DNA of 64,000 nt from JABFSM01 sp963762545 (GCA_963762545.1 CAVXLC010000002.1:806001-870000), one strand, 5' to 3'. Numbered from the stretch's first letter, positions 32,794 to 41,850 are shown. Numbers and translations: made by a program. The notes: a model not told the origin generated them from the sequence alone.

Positions 32794-35700
32794 ATGCCAC
32801 GTACCGCCGGCGAAATGCCGTTCCTCGACCATCTCGAGGAGCTCCGCTCGCGCATTTTGCGCAGCCTGCTCGCGATCGTGGCGTGTTTCGTGGTGGGGTT
32901 GTTCCTGGTCAACCGGTTCCGTCTGATCGATCTGCTCAAGCGGCCGATCGCCGCGTATCTTCCCAACGGCCAGCTCACGGTGCTGTCGCCCACCGAGCCG
33001 TTGATGATCGTCCTCAAGCTGGCGCTGATCGTCGGCCTGGTGCTCGCGTCGCCAATCCTGCTCTGGCAGCTCTGGGCCTTTCTCTCGCCCGCCCTCTACG
33101 AGAAGGAAAAGAAGACCCTGGTGCCGGCGCTGTTCGTCGGGCTGGTGCTGTTTCTGACCGGCGGCTCGCTGGCCTTCCTGTTCATCGTCCCCCAGGCGCT
33201 GCGGGTGCTCATGGGGGTGCAGTCGGGCAGCTTCAACCCCATGATCACGTACGAGGCCTATTTCTCGTTCGTGATGCAGATCGTGCTGGCGCTGGGGCTC
33301 TCCTGCGAGCTGCCGCTGCTGATGATCATCCTCGCGGGGCTGGGCATCGTGGCCACCCCGCTGCTCAACCGGATCCGGCCCTACGCCATCGTCGGCAGCT
33401 TCATTCTGGGCGCAGTGCTCTCGCCCGGGGCCGACGTGCTGTCGATGTTCATGCTCACGATCCCGCTGCTGCTCCTCTATGAAATCGGGGTGGCGGGGGT
33501 CTGGATGGTGCAGAAACGGAGAAAAAAGGCCGAGGCCGCGGCCGGCCTGCTGGTGCTGCTGTGCTGCCTCCTTCCGGTCACCGGGCATGCCCAGCAGCCG
33601 GTTCCCCGTCCTCCGCTCCGCCCCGGCCAGCCGGGACTCCTCCCCGGTATGACGGGGCGGGATACCGTGCCGCAGGCCGGGGCGGCCGGCGGGCGACGGC
33701 TCGACTCCGCCAGTGCGCGGCGGCTGGGGCTTCCGTCGGCTCCCAAGCAGCAGTTCCTGGCACCCGATTCGATCATGTCCCAGCTCATGGACCTCGAGGG
33801 TTACGAGGTCACCCGGTATCGCGCCGATTCGGCCACCGTGCAGGCCGCGGAAAAATCGGTGTACCTGCACGGCAATGCGATGACCGACCGTTCCGGAGCG
33901 GTGGTGGAAGCGGCATCAATCCGCTACCGCGAGGGCGACTGCGCCGTCGAAGCCACCGGCGAGCCGCACATGTTCCAGAACGGACAGGTGCTGATCGGCG
34001 AGTCGGCCCGGTTCGACACCTGCAAGGAGCGTGGGGTGATTCGCGACGCCCTGACGCAGCTCACGGAGGGGGGCGGGAACTGGTTCATCCGGGGCAATCT
34101 GGCGATCGACCAGAACCAGACCCGGCTCTACGGCGGCAACGCCGAGCTGACCAGCTGCGACCTGCCGATTCCCCACTATCATTTTTCGGCCAAGGAGATG
34201 AAGTGGGTGTCCAAATCGGTGATGGTGGCCCGGCCGGCGGTGCTCTACATCCGGGACGTTCCGGTGGCCTGGATCCCCTTCATTTTTCAAGACACCAAGA
34301 CCGGCCGGCACTCGGGGATCCTGATTCCGCAATTCGGCTTCAACGACATCGTGCGACCCACCGAAGGGTACAACCGGCAAGTCACCAACATCGGATATTA
34401 CTGGGCCCCCAACGATTATTTCGACGCCCAGCTGCAGCTGGACTGGTTCAACAACCGGTACCTGCAGTGGGGCATCATCACCCAGTACCGGATTCTGAAC
34501 CGGTTCGTGAGCGGCAACCTGTCCTACTCGGTGCAGCAGCAGAGCGGTGGCGGAACCGGCAAACAGATCGCGTGGGCCCACAGTCAGAGCTTCAATGTCT
34601 CCACCAGTCTCCGGGTCAACGCCAACTACGCGACCAACACCTCCATCCTGTCCCGGAATTCGATCGACCCCCGCCAGACCACGCAGCAGATCACCAGCGG
34701 GGCCAGTTTCACCAAGCGGTTTCCCTGGGGCAACCTGGATCTGGGGCTGACCGGGCACCAGAACATCAACGATGGCAGCGCGCAGCTGATCGCGCCGACC
34801 CTCACGATCACTCCCAAGTCGATCGACATCGGGCGGAGCCTCACCTGGTCTCCCGGGCTCTCGTTCACCAATCAGAACGACTACAAGAGCCCCAACGGCG
34901 TGCTGCTGGTCCCCGGCGCGGCCGGACAGCTCGACAGCATCAAGCTGCTGGGCCACACCCGGGTCTCGACCATGTCGATGCAGACCCCGCTCCGCATCGG
35001 CTCGTTCAACTGGTCCAATTCGATTCTCGTAATCGACAACGACTCCACCGGCCGCTACTCGACGCCCAACGTGCGGATTCCGAATCTCGATACGCCGGAT
35101 CCCAACGACTCGATCACGGTGAGCCGGTTCCGGACCGGCGGCTTTTCCACGACGGTGGATTGGCAGACCGGCATCAATCTCCCGATTCTCTTCGCCCCGA
35201 CCTGGAAATTCTCGCCCAACATCAGCATCGTGAACTCGGGGCCGGGCACCTTCGCGGTCCGCAACGCGTTGACCGGCGGCAACTTCGTGTATCAGGGCAA
35301 GCGGCTGTCGTTCGGCGCCTCGATCTCGCCCACGTTCTTCGCGTTCTTCGGCGGCATCGGCGGGATCTCCCGGATCCGCCACAGCATTTCGCCCAGTCTT
35401 TCCTGGAGCTATTCTCCGCCCGGAACCATCCCGGCCGACTACGCCCGCGCCATCGGCCAGCCCAACCTCCGGAAGACCATCGCCTCTCAGAGCGTGCAGC
35501 TCACCCTGAACCAGAACTTCGAGGCCAAGGGCCGGCCGTCGCCCGGTGATACCGCGGGCACCAATGTGAGGAAGTTCCGGCTGTTGAGCATCAGCACCAG
35601 CACGCTGGCCTTCGATATCGAGCAGGCCAAGCAGCCCGGCCGGACCGGGTGGACGACACCCAACGTCCAGAACACGCTGGCCAGCGACCTGCTGCCGGGA

Positions 35701-36315
35701 TTCAGCTTTTCCGTGTCGCACAACCTGTGGGACGGCCCGGTGGGGTTCAAGACCTCGAAGTTCAAGCCGTTTCTGGAGAGCGTGAACGCCGGGTTCGGCA
35801 TCACCGGGCACACTTTTCAGCAGATCGGATCGCTCCTCGGTCTGGTGAAGCGTCCCCCCCCGGAAACCGGGGCCCAGCAGCAGCCGCTGCCCGGCGGGGC
35901 GGGGGTCGCGCTGCCCGGCGACCTGCGGCGCACCGCCATCCTCAATCCCAATCAGATGTTCTCGCGGGGCGGGCGGCCGTTCCAGTCCAATGTGACGATC
36001 AACATCTCGCGGACCCGGCCGGCGCTGGGTCCGACCGGCGTTCCCCTGAAGTCGAACAACCGGAGCAGCGTGGGCCTCAACACGACGTTCAGCCCGACCC
36101 GGTTCTGGGGCGTGACGTGGGCCACCCAGTACAACGCCACCGACGGAAAGTTCGAATCGCAGCAGATCCAGCTCAGCCGGGATCTCCACGAGTGGCGCGC
36201 GGCGTTCAATTTCGTGAAGAGCCCCAACGGCAATTTCGCGTTCTTCTTTTCGGTATTCCTCACCGACTTCACGGACATCAAGTTCGACTACAACCAGACC
36301 ACCATCCGTCCCTGA
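32794..36315 (+). CDS. tatC-lptD: Twin-arginine translocase TatC fused in frame to an LptD-like outer-membrane protein
   Basis: One 1173-codon frame. Residues 1-238 are a full TatC: FLDHLEELRSRILRSLLA, LLWQLWAFLSPALYEKEKK, YEAYFSFVMQIVLALGLSCELPL, RPYAIVGSFILGAVLSPGAD, six helices. From residue 238 a Sec signal peptide follows without a stop: MVQKRRKKAEAAAGLLVLL then CCLLPVTGHA with cleavage predicted after A266. Residues 267-1173 are LptD/OstA-like: OstA region (VYLHGNAMTDRSGAVVEAAS), SCDLPIPHYHFSAKEMKW, VLYIRDVPVAWIPFIFQDTKTGRHSGILIP, then a long barrel. TatC ends in the cytoplasm, so the signal peptide is correctly oriented to export the rest and be cut by signal peptidase. Internal ATG 33505 (residue 238) could also start free LptD. 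LptD inserts LPS in the outer membrane. Confidence 0.85.
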   Translation: MPRTAGEMPFLDHLEELRSRILRSLLAIVACFVVGLFLVNRFRLIDLLKRPIAAYLPNGQLTVLSPTEPLMIVLKLALIVGLVLASPILLWQLWAFLSPALYEKEKKTLVPALFVGLVLFLTGGSLAFLFIVPQALRVLMGVQSGSFNPMITYEAYFSFVMQIVLALGLSCELPLLMIILAGLGIVATPLLNRIRPYAIVGSFILGAVLSPGADVLSMFMLTIPLLLLYEIGVAGVWMVQKRRKKAEAAAGLLVLLCCLLPVTGHAQQPVPRPPLRPGQPGLLPGMTGRDTVPQAGAAGGRRLDSASARRLGLPSAPKQQFLAPDSIMSQLMDLEGYEVTRYRADSATVQAAEKSVYLHGNAMTDRSGAVVEAASIRYREGDCAVEATGEPHMFQNGQVLIGESARFDTCKERGVIRDALTQLTEGGGNWFIRGNLAIDQNQTRLYGGNAELTSCDLPIPHYHFSAKEMKWVSKSVMVARPAVLYIRDVPVAWIPFIFQDTKTGRHSGILIPQFGFNDIVRPTEGYNRQVTNIGYYWAPNDYFDAQLQLDWFNNRYLQWGIITQYRILNRFVSGNLSYSVQQQSGGGTGKQIAWAHSQSFNVSTSLRVNANYATNTSILSRNSIDPRQTTQQITSGASFTKRFPWGNLDLGLTGHQNINDGSAQLIAPTLTITPKSIDIGRSLTWSPGLSFTNQNDYKSPNGVLLVPGAAGQLDSIKLLGHTRVSTMSMQTPLRIGSFNWSNSILVIDNDSTGRYSTPNVRIPNLDTPDPNDSITVSRFRTGGFSTTVDWQTGINLPILFAPTWKFSPNISIVNSGPGTFAVRNALTGGNFVYQGKRLSFGASISPTFFAFFGGIGGISRIRHSISPSLSWSYSPPGTIPADYARAIGQPNLRKTIASQSVQLTLNQNFEAKGRPSPGDTAGTNVRKFRLLSISTSTLAFDIEQAKQPGRTGWTTPNVQNTLASDLLPGFSFSVSHNLWDGPVGFKTSKFKPFLESVNAGFGITGHTFQQIGSLLGLVKRPPPETGAQQQPLPGGAGVALPGDLRRTAILNPNQMFSRGGRPFQSNVTINISRTRPALGPTGVPLKSNNRSSVGLNTTFSPTRFWGVTWATQYNATDGKFESQQIQLSRDLHEWRAAFNFVKSPNGNFAFFFSVFLTDFTDIKFDYNQTTIRP
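33522..33528 (+). other. A AAA AAG slippery heptamer at the TatC-LptD junction
   Basis: Codons AGA-AAA-AAG place the dnaX-type heptamer A AAA AAG in the zero frame, inside the basic stretch KRRKK that joins TatC to the signal peptide. A shift to the +1 frame, or loss of one A by transcriptional slippage, would end translation at TGA 33650-33652, releasing TatC with a tail of about 40 residues. A -1 shift leads into a long open frame and would not terminate early. No downstream stimulatory stem was established. Confidence 0.3.
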
Positions 36316-36339
36316 GTGTACTCGGCCGCCTCGTGCCCT

Positions 36340-36354
36340 TAGTTTGGGGCCATG
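36340..36354 (+). promoter_or_regulatory. -10 box placed for a leaderless hutH mRNA
   Basis: TAGTTT at 36340-36345, six bases (GGGGCC), then ATG 36352. It keeps the most conserved -10 positions (TA at the start, T at the end). No Shine-Dalgarno and no convincing -35. Confidence 0.45.
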
Positions 36355-37896
36355 CCGACGCCGACCCCGACGCTGCTCATCGACGGCCGCTCGCTCACCA
36401 TCCCGGACGTCGTCCGGGTCGCCCGGATTCCCGGGACGGTGGTGCAGGCCGATCGGAGCGCCCTTGCCGGAGTCGCCGCGTCGCGGGCCATCATCGACCG
36501 CGCGGTGGCCCGGGGTGACACCATGTATGGCATCAATACCGGGTTCGGCAAGCTCGCCAACGTCCCCATCGCTCCCGAGCAGCTCGATCGCCTCCAGCTG
36601 AATCTGATCCGCAGTCATGCCGCCGGCGTCGGGGAGCCGCTCGACCCCGGCGTGGTACGGGCCATCATGCTGCTGCGGGCCAACGTGCTGCTGCGCCCCA
36701 CCAGCGGCGTGCGCCCCGAGCTCGCGGAGGCGCTGGTGGCCCTGTTGAATGCCGGCATCGTCCCCTGGGTGCCGGAGCAGGGGAGTGTGGGGGCCAGTGG
36801 CGACCTCGCTCCGCTGGCCCACCTGGCGCTGGTGCTCATGGGGGAGGGAGAGGTGCTGACGGCGGCCCGCGAACGCCGGCCGGCGGCCGCGGTGCTCCAG
36901 TCCGCGGGGCTCGCCCCCTTCCGCCTCGGACCCAAGGAGGGTCTGGCCTTCATCAATGGCACCCAGGCGCAGACCGCGCTCCTGTCTCTGCTGGTGCACG
37001 ATGCGCAGACGCTCTGGCGTTCGGCCATCGGGGCCGCGGCCATGAGCCTCGAGGCGCTGCGCGGGACACCCACGCCGCTGGATCCGCGCATTCACGACAA
37101 CCGCCCGCATGACGGGCAGCGTCGCGCGGCGGCCCTGATGCGGGCCCTGCTGGCCGACAGCGAGATTCGCGAGTCCCATCGGGAGAACGACCCCCGGGTC
37201 CAGGACGCCTACAGCCTTCGCTGCACTCCGCAGGTGCTGGGGGCCGTGGGCGACGCGATCGCCTTTGCGGCGCGGGTGGCCGACATCGAGCTCAACTCCT
37301 CGACGGACAACCCGCTGGTCTTTCCCAGCGGCGAAGTGCTGTCCGGAGGGAATTTTCATGGTCAGCCGGTGGCCCAGGCCCTCGATTTCCTGGCGATCGC
37401 GCTCACCACGCTCCAGGCCCTGGCGGAGCGGCGGGTCGAGCGCCTCGTGAACCCCGATCTGTCGCAGGGCCTCCCGGCCTTCCTGACGTCGGATCCGGGG
37501 CTCTCGTCGGGGCACATGATGGTCCAGATCACCGCGGCCTCGCTGGTCGCCGAATCGCGCACGCTGGCCTATCCGGCCAGCATCGGGTCCATTCCGACCG
37601 ACGCCAACCAGGAAGACTTCGTGCCGATGGGGATGGCGGCCGCCTACAAGGCGCGCCGGATTCTCGCCAATGCCCAGCGGGTGGTGGGGGCGGAGTTTCT
37701 CTGCGCGGCCCAGGGTCTCGAATTCCAGTTGCCCCGGCGGCCGGGGCGGGGCGTGGAGCGGCTCTATCGCCGGATCCGGGAGATGCCGGACCCGGTGCTG
37801 CCTCTGGCCGACGACCGGCCCCCGGCCCCCGATCTCGAGCGGCTGGCCCGCGCGGTGTCGGCGGGGCTCCTGGACCCGGAAGAGCAGATGGCCTAG
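36352..37896 (+). CDS. hutH: Histidine ammonia-lyase
   Basis: 514 residues. The MIO cofactor forms from A148-S149-G150 in GSVGASGDLAPLAHLAL; YGINTGFG at 60-67 carries the catalytic tyrosine; the selectivity pair is S88-H89 (RSHAAG), as in histidine rather than phenylalanine lyases. It deaminates L-histidine to urocanate. No hutU, hutI or hutG is nearby, so it is an orphan of the usual hut pathway. It seems to be transcribed alone, with a weak hairpin after it. Confidence 0.93.
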   Translation: MPTPTPTLLIDGRSLTIPDVVRVARIPGTVVQADRSALAGVAASRAIIDRAVARGDTMYGINTGFGKLANVPIAPEQLDRLQLNLIRSHAAGVGEPLDPGVVRAIMLLRANVLLRPTSGVRPELAEALVALLNAGIVPWVPEQGSVGASGDLAPLAHLALVLMGEGEVLTAARERRPAAAVLQSAGLAPFRLGPKEGLAFINGTQAQTALLSLLVHDAQTLWRSAIGAAAMSLEALRGTPTPLDPRIHDNRPHDGQRRAAALMRALLADSEIRESHRENDPRVQDAYSLRCTPQVLGAVGDAIAFAARVADIELNSSTDNPLVFPSGEVLSGGNFHGQPVAQALDFLAIALTTLQALAERRVERLVNPDLSQGLPAFLTSDPGLSSGHMMVQITAASLVAESRTLAYPASIGSIPTDANQEDFVPMGMAAAYKARRILANAQRVVGAEFLCAAQGLEFQLPRRPGRGVERLYRRIREMPDPVLPLADDRPPAPDLERLARAVSAGLLDPEEQMA

Positions 37897-37897
37897 C

Positions 37898-37916
37898 GCC
37901 CGGCCCTCCGCCGGGC
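37898..37916 (+). terminator. Hairpin after hutH, weak terminator
   Basis: GCCCGGC (37898-37904) pairs with GCCGGGC (37910-37916) around a CCTCC loop right after the hutH stop. The downstream sequence is only mildly T-rich, so termination may be partial. Confidence 0.4.
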
Positions 37917-37934
37917 CGGTCTTCCCGCGGTTCC

Positions 37935-37964
37935 TTGCCCCCCGCCGCATCGCCTTCCTATCTT
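37935..37964 (+). promoter_or_regulatory. Candidate promoter for the TPR-ispB-tatA unit
   Basis: TTGCCC at 37935-37940 and TATCTT at 37959-37964 with an 18-base spacer. The expected start is about 40 bases before ATG 38012. The -10 hexamer matches those before tolQ and the TPR gene at 10665. Confidence 0.5.
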
Positions 37965-38011
37965 ACGAAGCTGCAAGCTCTTGGCACCCGGCCCTTTTGC
38001 TCGCGAGCCGC

Positions 38012-40240
38012 ATGAATCTGGATAAGCTGAAGGAAGCGGCTCGAAAGTTCGAGCAGCGGGAGGAGTGGCGTCGCGCCATCGACGTCTACCTCCAGGCTAT
38101 CCGCGAGGCGGAGGAAGCGGGCGGGGAAGGCACCCAGGATCCGGCGCTGTACAACCGGGTCGGCGATCTCGAGATGAAGGCCGGCGACACCATGGCCTCA
38201 TTGCGCGCCTACGAGCAGGCTGCCGAACTGTATGCCGACCAGGGATTCTTCAACAACGCGATTGCCCTCTGCGGGAAGATCCTGCGCGTCAATCCCAGCC
38301 GCACCGCCACCTACCTGCGCCTGGCCCAGCTGCACGCGCGCAAGAACTTTGTTGGCGAAGCGAAGAAGAACCTGCTGGAGTACCTCGAGCGCATGAATGG
38401 CGTCGGCCAGCTCGAAGAGGCCTTTTCCGCGGTGAAGCTCTTCGCCGATCAGTTCCACGCCAATCCCGATATTCGCCTGATGCTGGTGGAGCTGCTGCGC
38501 GCGTCGTCCCGGAACGAGGACGCCCAGGAGCAGCTCGAAAAGCTCGCCAGCGAGCTCGAGGCTCGCGGCGACGCGACCGGCGCGCGCAAGACCCGCGAAC
38601 GGCTCCATGCCATCTCGGCGGAAAAGTCCGGATCGCTCGGCACCGCTCGCTCGGGCAACGACCTGATCTTTCTCGATACCAGCGAAGAGGCCACGCCCCC
38701 CGCGGAGGGGGTCGCCACGATGGAAGGCCTGGTCGGAAGCGCCGCCGAGGAGCTCGACTCGGGACCGGCCATCCTGGCAGTGACCAGCGAGCATGGGGCC
38801 GCCTCCCTCGACGCGGATGCCGCCGCCGGTCAGGGCCTCGGGGCCGACGCTACCGCCATCAGCGGCTCCGAGCAGGGTTGGGCGGACACCATCGCACCGC
38901 TCGACGGGCTCGATCTCATCACCTCGGCAAACTCGGTTCCCGAGGAAGGTGCCCCACGCGACGAGTCGCTGCCCCTGCTCGATCTCACCGAGGCGGCGGT
39001 CGACCTGGGGCTGCCGCTGGAGAGCGAAGCCGTCGACGCGTGGCTGGTGGAGGAAGGCCCCGGCGAAGCCTCCCTGGAAGGGGATTCCCTCTCCATTCTC
39101 GAGGCGGCCGAATTCGATGACATTGATTCGGTCGAGGCGGCGGCGCCGGCGGCGCCGCCCCTGCCCACCCCGGCCGACCTGATGTACCTCCAGCTGGAAG
39201 ACGCGATGGTGGGCGCCGATCCTTCCCTCGGCATGGAGCCGGGCGCCGCGCTGCTGGGACGCGCCCGCGAGGCGCTCGATGCCGGGGAGCGGGACACCGG
39301 CATCCACGTCATGGAGGAGGCGCTCCGCCTGTTCGAGACCGAGGGGCGCTGGGACGAGGCGCTCACGGTCTGCAGCGATCTCCTTCGGGCCGACCCCGAG
39401 AACATCGCGCGCTACCAGAAGCAGGTCGAAGTCGCCTACCGGGCGGGGCAGCGAATCCACCTGGTGAACGCCTACCTCGAGCTGGCCGACGCTCTGGTCC
39501 GGATGGACGCCGCGGACCACGCCGTTCACGTCTATCGCCGGGTCCTGGAACACGATCCCCACAACGAGCAGGCCTCCTCCGCGCTCGAGCTGCTGGAGAC
39601 CATGATGCCGCCCGCGGAGGCCCCGGTCCGGACGCCGGAGCCGGTCGCGCCGGCTGTTCTACCCGTCGCACCGCCGGTTGAGGCGCAGCCGCCGGCGGCC
39701 GCCCCCGCGACCGACTTCGTCGATCTGGGCGCGCTCATCATGGACGAGGAGCGCACCCGCGACACCCGGATGCGGGTCGGGCAGAAACATCCGATCGAGG
39801 ACGAGGATCAGGCCTTCCACGAGGCGCTCTCCGATTTCAAGCGGGGCATCGAGGCCAACCTCGACGCCAACGACTTCCAGGCCCATTACGATCTCGGCAT
39901 CGCGTTCAAGGAAATGGGGCTGGTCGACGAGGCCATCGCGCAGTTCCAGAAGGCGCTGCGCTCCCCCGATGGACGGCTCCGGACCTCCGAGCAACTCGGC
40001 GCCGCGTTCTTCGAGAAGGGGCAGTACGCCATCGCGGAGGCGGTCCTCCGCCGGGCCCTCGAGGGTGTTCCCGGCACCGACGACGACAAGATCGGATTGC
40101 TCTACTGGCTGGGCCGCTCCCTCGAGGCCCAGCATCGCGGGCGGGAAGCGCTGCCGCTCTACGAGCGGGCCCTGGCGGTGGACATCCGGTTTCTCGATCT
40201 CGGGGAACGGGTGAAAGTGTTGGCGGAGTCGCCCCGGTGA
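38012..40240 (+). CDS. Large TPR protein with acidic disordered centre
   Basis: 742 residues, no signal peptide. N-terminal TPRs at about 1-200 (AARKFEQREEWRRAIDVYLQAI, LYNRVGDLEMKAGDTMASLRAYEQAAELY, LRLAQLHARKNFVGEAKKNLLEYLER). Residues about 210-480 are acidic, Ala/Glu/Asp-rich and probably disordered. C-terminal TPRs follow (YQKQVEVAYRAGQRIHLVNAYLELADALV, HYDLGIAFKEMGLVDEAIAQFQKAL, LYWLGRSLEAQHRGREALPLYERAL). It resembles the protein at 43852 in layout. Function unknown. ATG 38012 is the first Met of the clear TPR region; GTGA overlap with ispB. Confidence 0.8.
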   Translation: MNLDKLKEAARKFEQREEWRRAIDVYLQAIREAEEAGGEGTQDPALYNRVGDLEMKAGDTMASLRAYEQAAELYADQGFFNNAIALCGKILRVNPSRTATYLRLAQLHARKNFVGEAKKNLLEYLERMNGVGQLEEAFSAVKLFADQFHANPDIRLMLVELLRASSRNEDAQEQLEKLASELEARGDATGARKTRERLHAISAEKSGSLGTARSGNDLIFLDTSEEATPPAEGVATMEGLVGSAAEELDSGPAILAVTSEHGAASLDADAAAGQGLGADATAISGSEQGWADTIAPLDGLDLITSANSVPEEGAPRDESLPLLDLTEAAVDLGLPLESEAVDAWLVEEGPGEASLEGDSLSILEAAEFDDIDSVEAAAPAAPPLPTPADLMYLQLEDAMVGADPSLGMEPGAALLGRAREALDAGERDTGIHVMEEALRLFETEGRWDEALTVCSDLLRADPENIARYQKQVEVAYRAGQRIHLVNAYLELADALVRMDAADHAVHVYRRVLEHDPHNEQASSALELLETMMPPAEAPVRTPEPVAPAVLPVAPPVEAQPPAAAPATDFVDLGALIMDEERTRDTRMRVGQKHPIEDEDQAFHEALSDFKRGIEANLDANDFQAHYDLGIAFKEMGLVDEAIAQFQKALRSPDGRLRTSEQLGAAFFEKGQYAIAEAVLRRALEGVPGTDDDKIGLLYWLGRSLEAQHRGREALPLYERALAVDIRFLDLGERVKVLAESPR

Positions 40241-41229
40241 TTTCGGAAACGGCCCCGGTCACCCTCGACGCCCTGCAGGCCGAGATCAAGCCCCGCCTGG
40301 GTGGCGTGCGGGAGGAGATTCGCCGGCTCATCGAGGCCGACTTTCCGCTGATCGCCCGGGTCAACTCGCACCTGACCCGGATGCAGGGCAAGATGTTCCG
40401 CCCGACCCTGTTGCTGCTCGCCGACGCCGCCACCGCGCCGGTTCCCGACGCCCGCTCGGTCCCGCTCGCGGCCGTCGTGGAGCTGATCCACCTGGCCACG
40501 CTGGTGCACGACGACGCGGTGGATCATTCGGTCCTCCGGCGCGGCATGCCCACCATCAACGCCCTGTTCAGCCACCAGGTGGCCGTGATCATGGGCGACT
40601 ACCTCTACTCGCGCGCGGTGATCGAGCTGGTGCGGCTGGCCGACCTGGAGCCGCTCAAGGTGCTGTCCCGGGTCACCAACGAGATGACGGTGGGAGAGAT
40701 GCGCCAGCTTCTGGGCCACGACCCGCTGGCCTTCTCCGAGGCGGACTACGATCTGCTGATCCGGGCCAAGACCGCGTCGCTCATTTCGGGCGCCTGCGAA
40801 GTCGGCGCCCTGTCCGGGACGCCGGCCGAGCGCGAGGCCATGCGGCAGTTCGGGGAATGTCTGGGCATGGCCTTTCAGATCGTCGACGACCTGCTGGATT
40901 TCACCGGCGACGAAGAGGCCACCGGCAAGCCGGCCGGCCTCGACCTGCGGGAGCACAAGGTCACGCTGCCGCTCATTCACGCCTTGCCGAAGATGTCGGT
41001 CGAGCAGCGCTCCCAGGTCGAGGTGCTCATGGGCAACCCGCAGCCGAACGAGCTCGAGATCAGCCGGGTGGTCGACTCGGTGGCCCAGCGGGGCGGCCTG
41101 GAGTACGCCCGGGGACGGGCCCAGGCCTTCTGCGAGAGGGCCGAGACCGCGCTGGAGGCGATTCGTCCTTCGGCGGCACGGGAAACCCTTCGTGCGAGCC
41201 TGACGTACGTCCTCGAACGGAGACGGTGA
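40237..41229 (+). CDS. ispB: Long-chain polyprenyl diphosphate synthase
   Basis: 330 residues. First aspartate-rich motif is DDAVDHSVLRRG (family DDxxD), second is DDLLDFTGD; GKMFRPTLLLLADAA (lysine for IPP binding) and GDYLYSRA are also typical. Condenses IPP units onto an allylic diphosphate to make a quinone side chain or the undecaprenyl-type carrier; chain length cannot be read from the sequence, though the all-trans fold points to quinone tails. GTG 40237 overlaps the TPR gene stop. Confidence 0.92.
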   Translation: MISETAPVTLDALQAEIKPRLGGVREEIRRLIEADFPLIARVNSHLTRMQGKMFRPTLLLLADAATAPVPDARSVPLAAVVELIHLATLVHDDAVDHSVLRRGMPTINALFSHQVAVIMGDYLYSRAVIELVRLADLEPLKVLSRVTNEMTVGEMRQLLGHDPLAFSEADYDLLIRAKTASLISGACEVGALSGTPAEREAMRQFGECLGMAFQIVDDLLDFTGDEEATGKPAGLDLREHKVTLPLIHALPKMSVEQRSQVEVLMGNPQPNELEISRVVDSVAQRGGLEYARGRAQAFCERAETALEAIRPSAARETLRASLTYVLERRR

Positions 41230-41501
41230 TGGCCCAAGGCCCAAGGCGTCCCCGCTTCTATCTCGGTGTGCTCCTGGCTGGATTTCTGGTCGGCGGATTC
41301 CTGAACGCCTTCCTCAAGGCGGTGCTGCCGGACAGCCCGACCAAGACCTTCTTCACCTACTCGGTGTCGCCGGAGTTTGGGCCTGTTCCGATCAATCTGC
41401 TGGTTGTACACTTCACCATCGGGCCGGTGGGGCTCGAGCTGTCGCTCATGAGCATTATTGGCGTGGCGCTGGCGTACCTGGTCGCAAAGTCGCTCTTTTA
41501 G
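41229..41501 (+). CDS. Small membrane protein, DUF4321-like
   Basis: 90 residues, two transmembrane helices at about 10-32 (FYLGVLLAGFLVGGFLNAFL) and 66-88. Between them PTKTFFTYSVSPEFGPVPINLLVVHFTIG matches the pattern I associate with DUF4321. ATG 41229 shares one base with the ispB stop (TGATG). Function unknown; position before tatA suggests a membrane role. Confidence 0.75.
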   Translation: MAQGPRRPRFYLGVLLAGFLVGGFLNAFLKAVLPDSPTKTFFTYSVSPEFGPVPINLLVVHFTIGPVGLELSLMSIIGVALAYLVAKSLF

Positions 41502-41519
41502 GGCCAACGCGGGGGATAT

Positions 41520-41768
41520 ATGGGCAATCTGGGCTTTTCTGAAATCATGATCATCTTGGTGGTGGTGCTCCTCGTCTTCGGAGCCAAGCGCCTCCCCGAG
41601 ATCGGTGCCTCCATGGGCAAGGGAATCCGCGAATTCAAGCGAAGCATCTCCGATGCCGGCGAGGCGGTGACCCAACTCCCCGAGGACCGGAGCACGCCAC
41701 CCCGCCATATCGATGCGGCGTCCCAGCCCGCCCCGACCAGCGGCGAGCCGAAGCGCCTCTCCCAATAG
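41520..41768 (+). CDS. tatA: Twin-arginine translocase subunit TatA/TatE
   Basis: 82 residues. N-terminal helix (FSEIMIILVVVLLVFGAKRLPEIGASMGKGIREFKRS) with the FGAKRLPE hinge and amphipathic helix, then a polar tail. Forms the pore with TatC. GGGGGAT lies just before ATG 41520. It is 9 kb from the TatC frame at 32794, so the Tat genes are split. Confidence 0.95.
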   Translation: MGNLGFSEIMIILVVVLLVFGAKRLPEIGASMGKGIREFKRSISDAGEAVTQLPEDRSTPPRHIDAASQPAPTSGEPKRLSQ

Positions 41769-41788
41769 CCATCCGCGCGATCGAAACG

Positions 41789-41818
41789 AGAGGGGTCCGG
41801 CTTCCGCCGGACCCCTCT
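41789..41818. terminator. Bidirectional terminator between tatA and ppiD
   Basis: A perfect 13-base stem, AGAGGGGTCCGGC (41789-41801) with GCCGGACCCCTCT (41806-41818), and a TTCC loop. It lies between convergent tatA (+) and ppiD (-). On the minus strand the stem is followed by CGTTTC; on the plus strand by GGCCTTCC. T-runs are poor, but the position and symmetry support shared termination. Confidence 0.75.
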
Positions 41819-41850
41819 GGCCTTCCTGGACCCCCCGACGCAGGTGGGTC

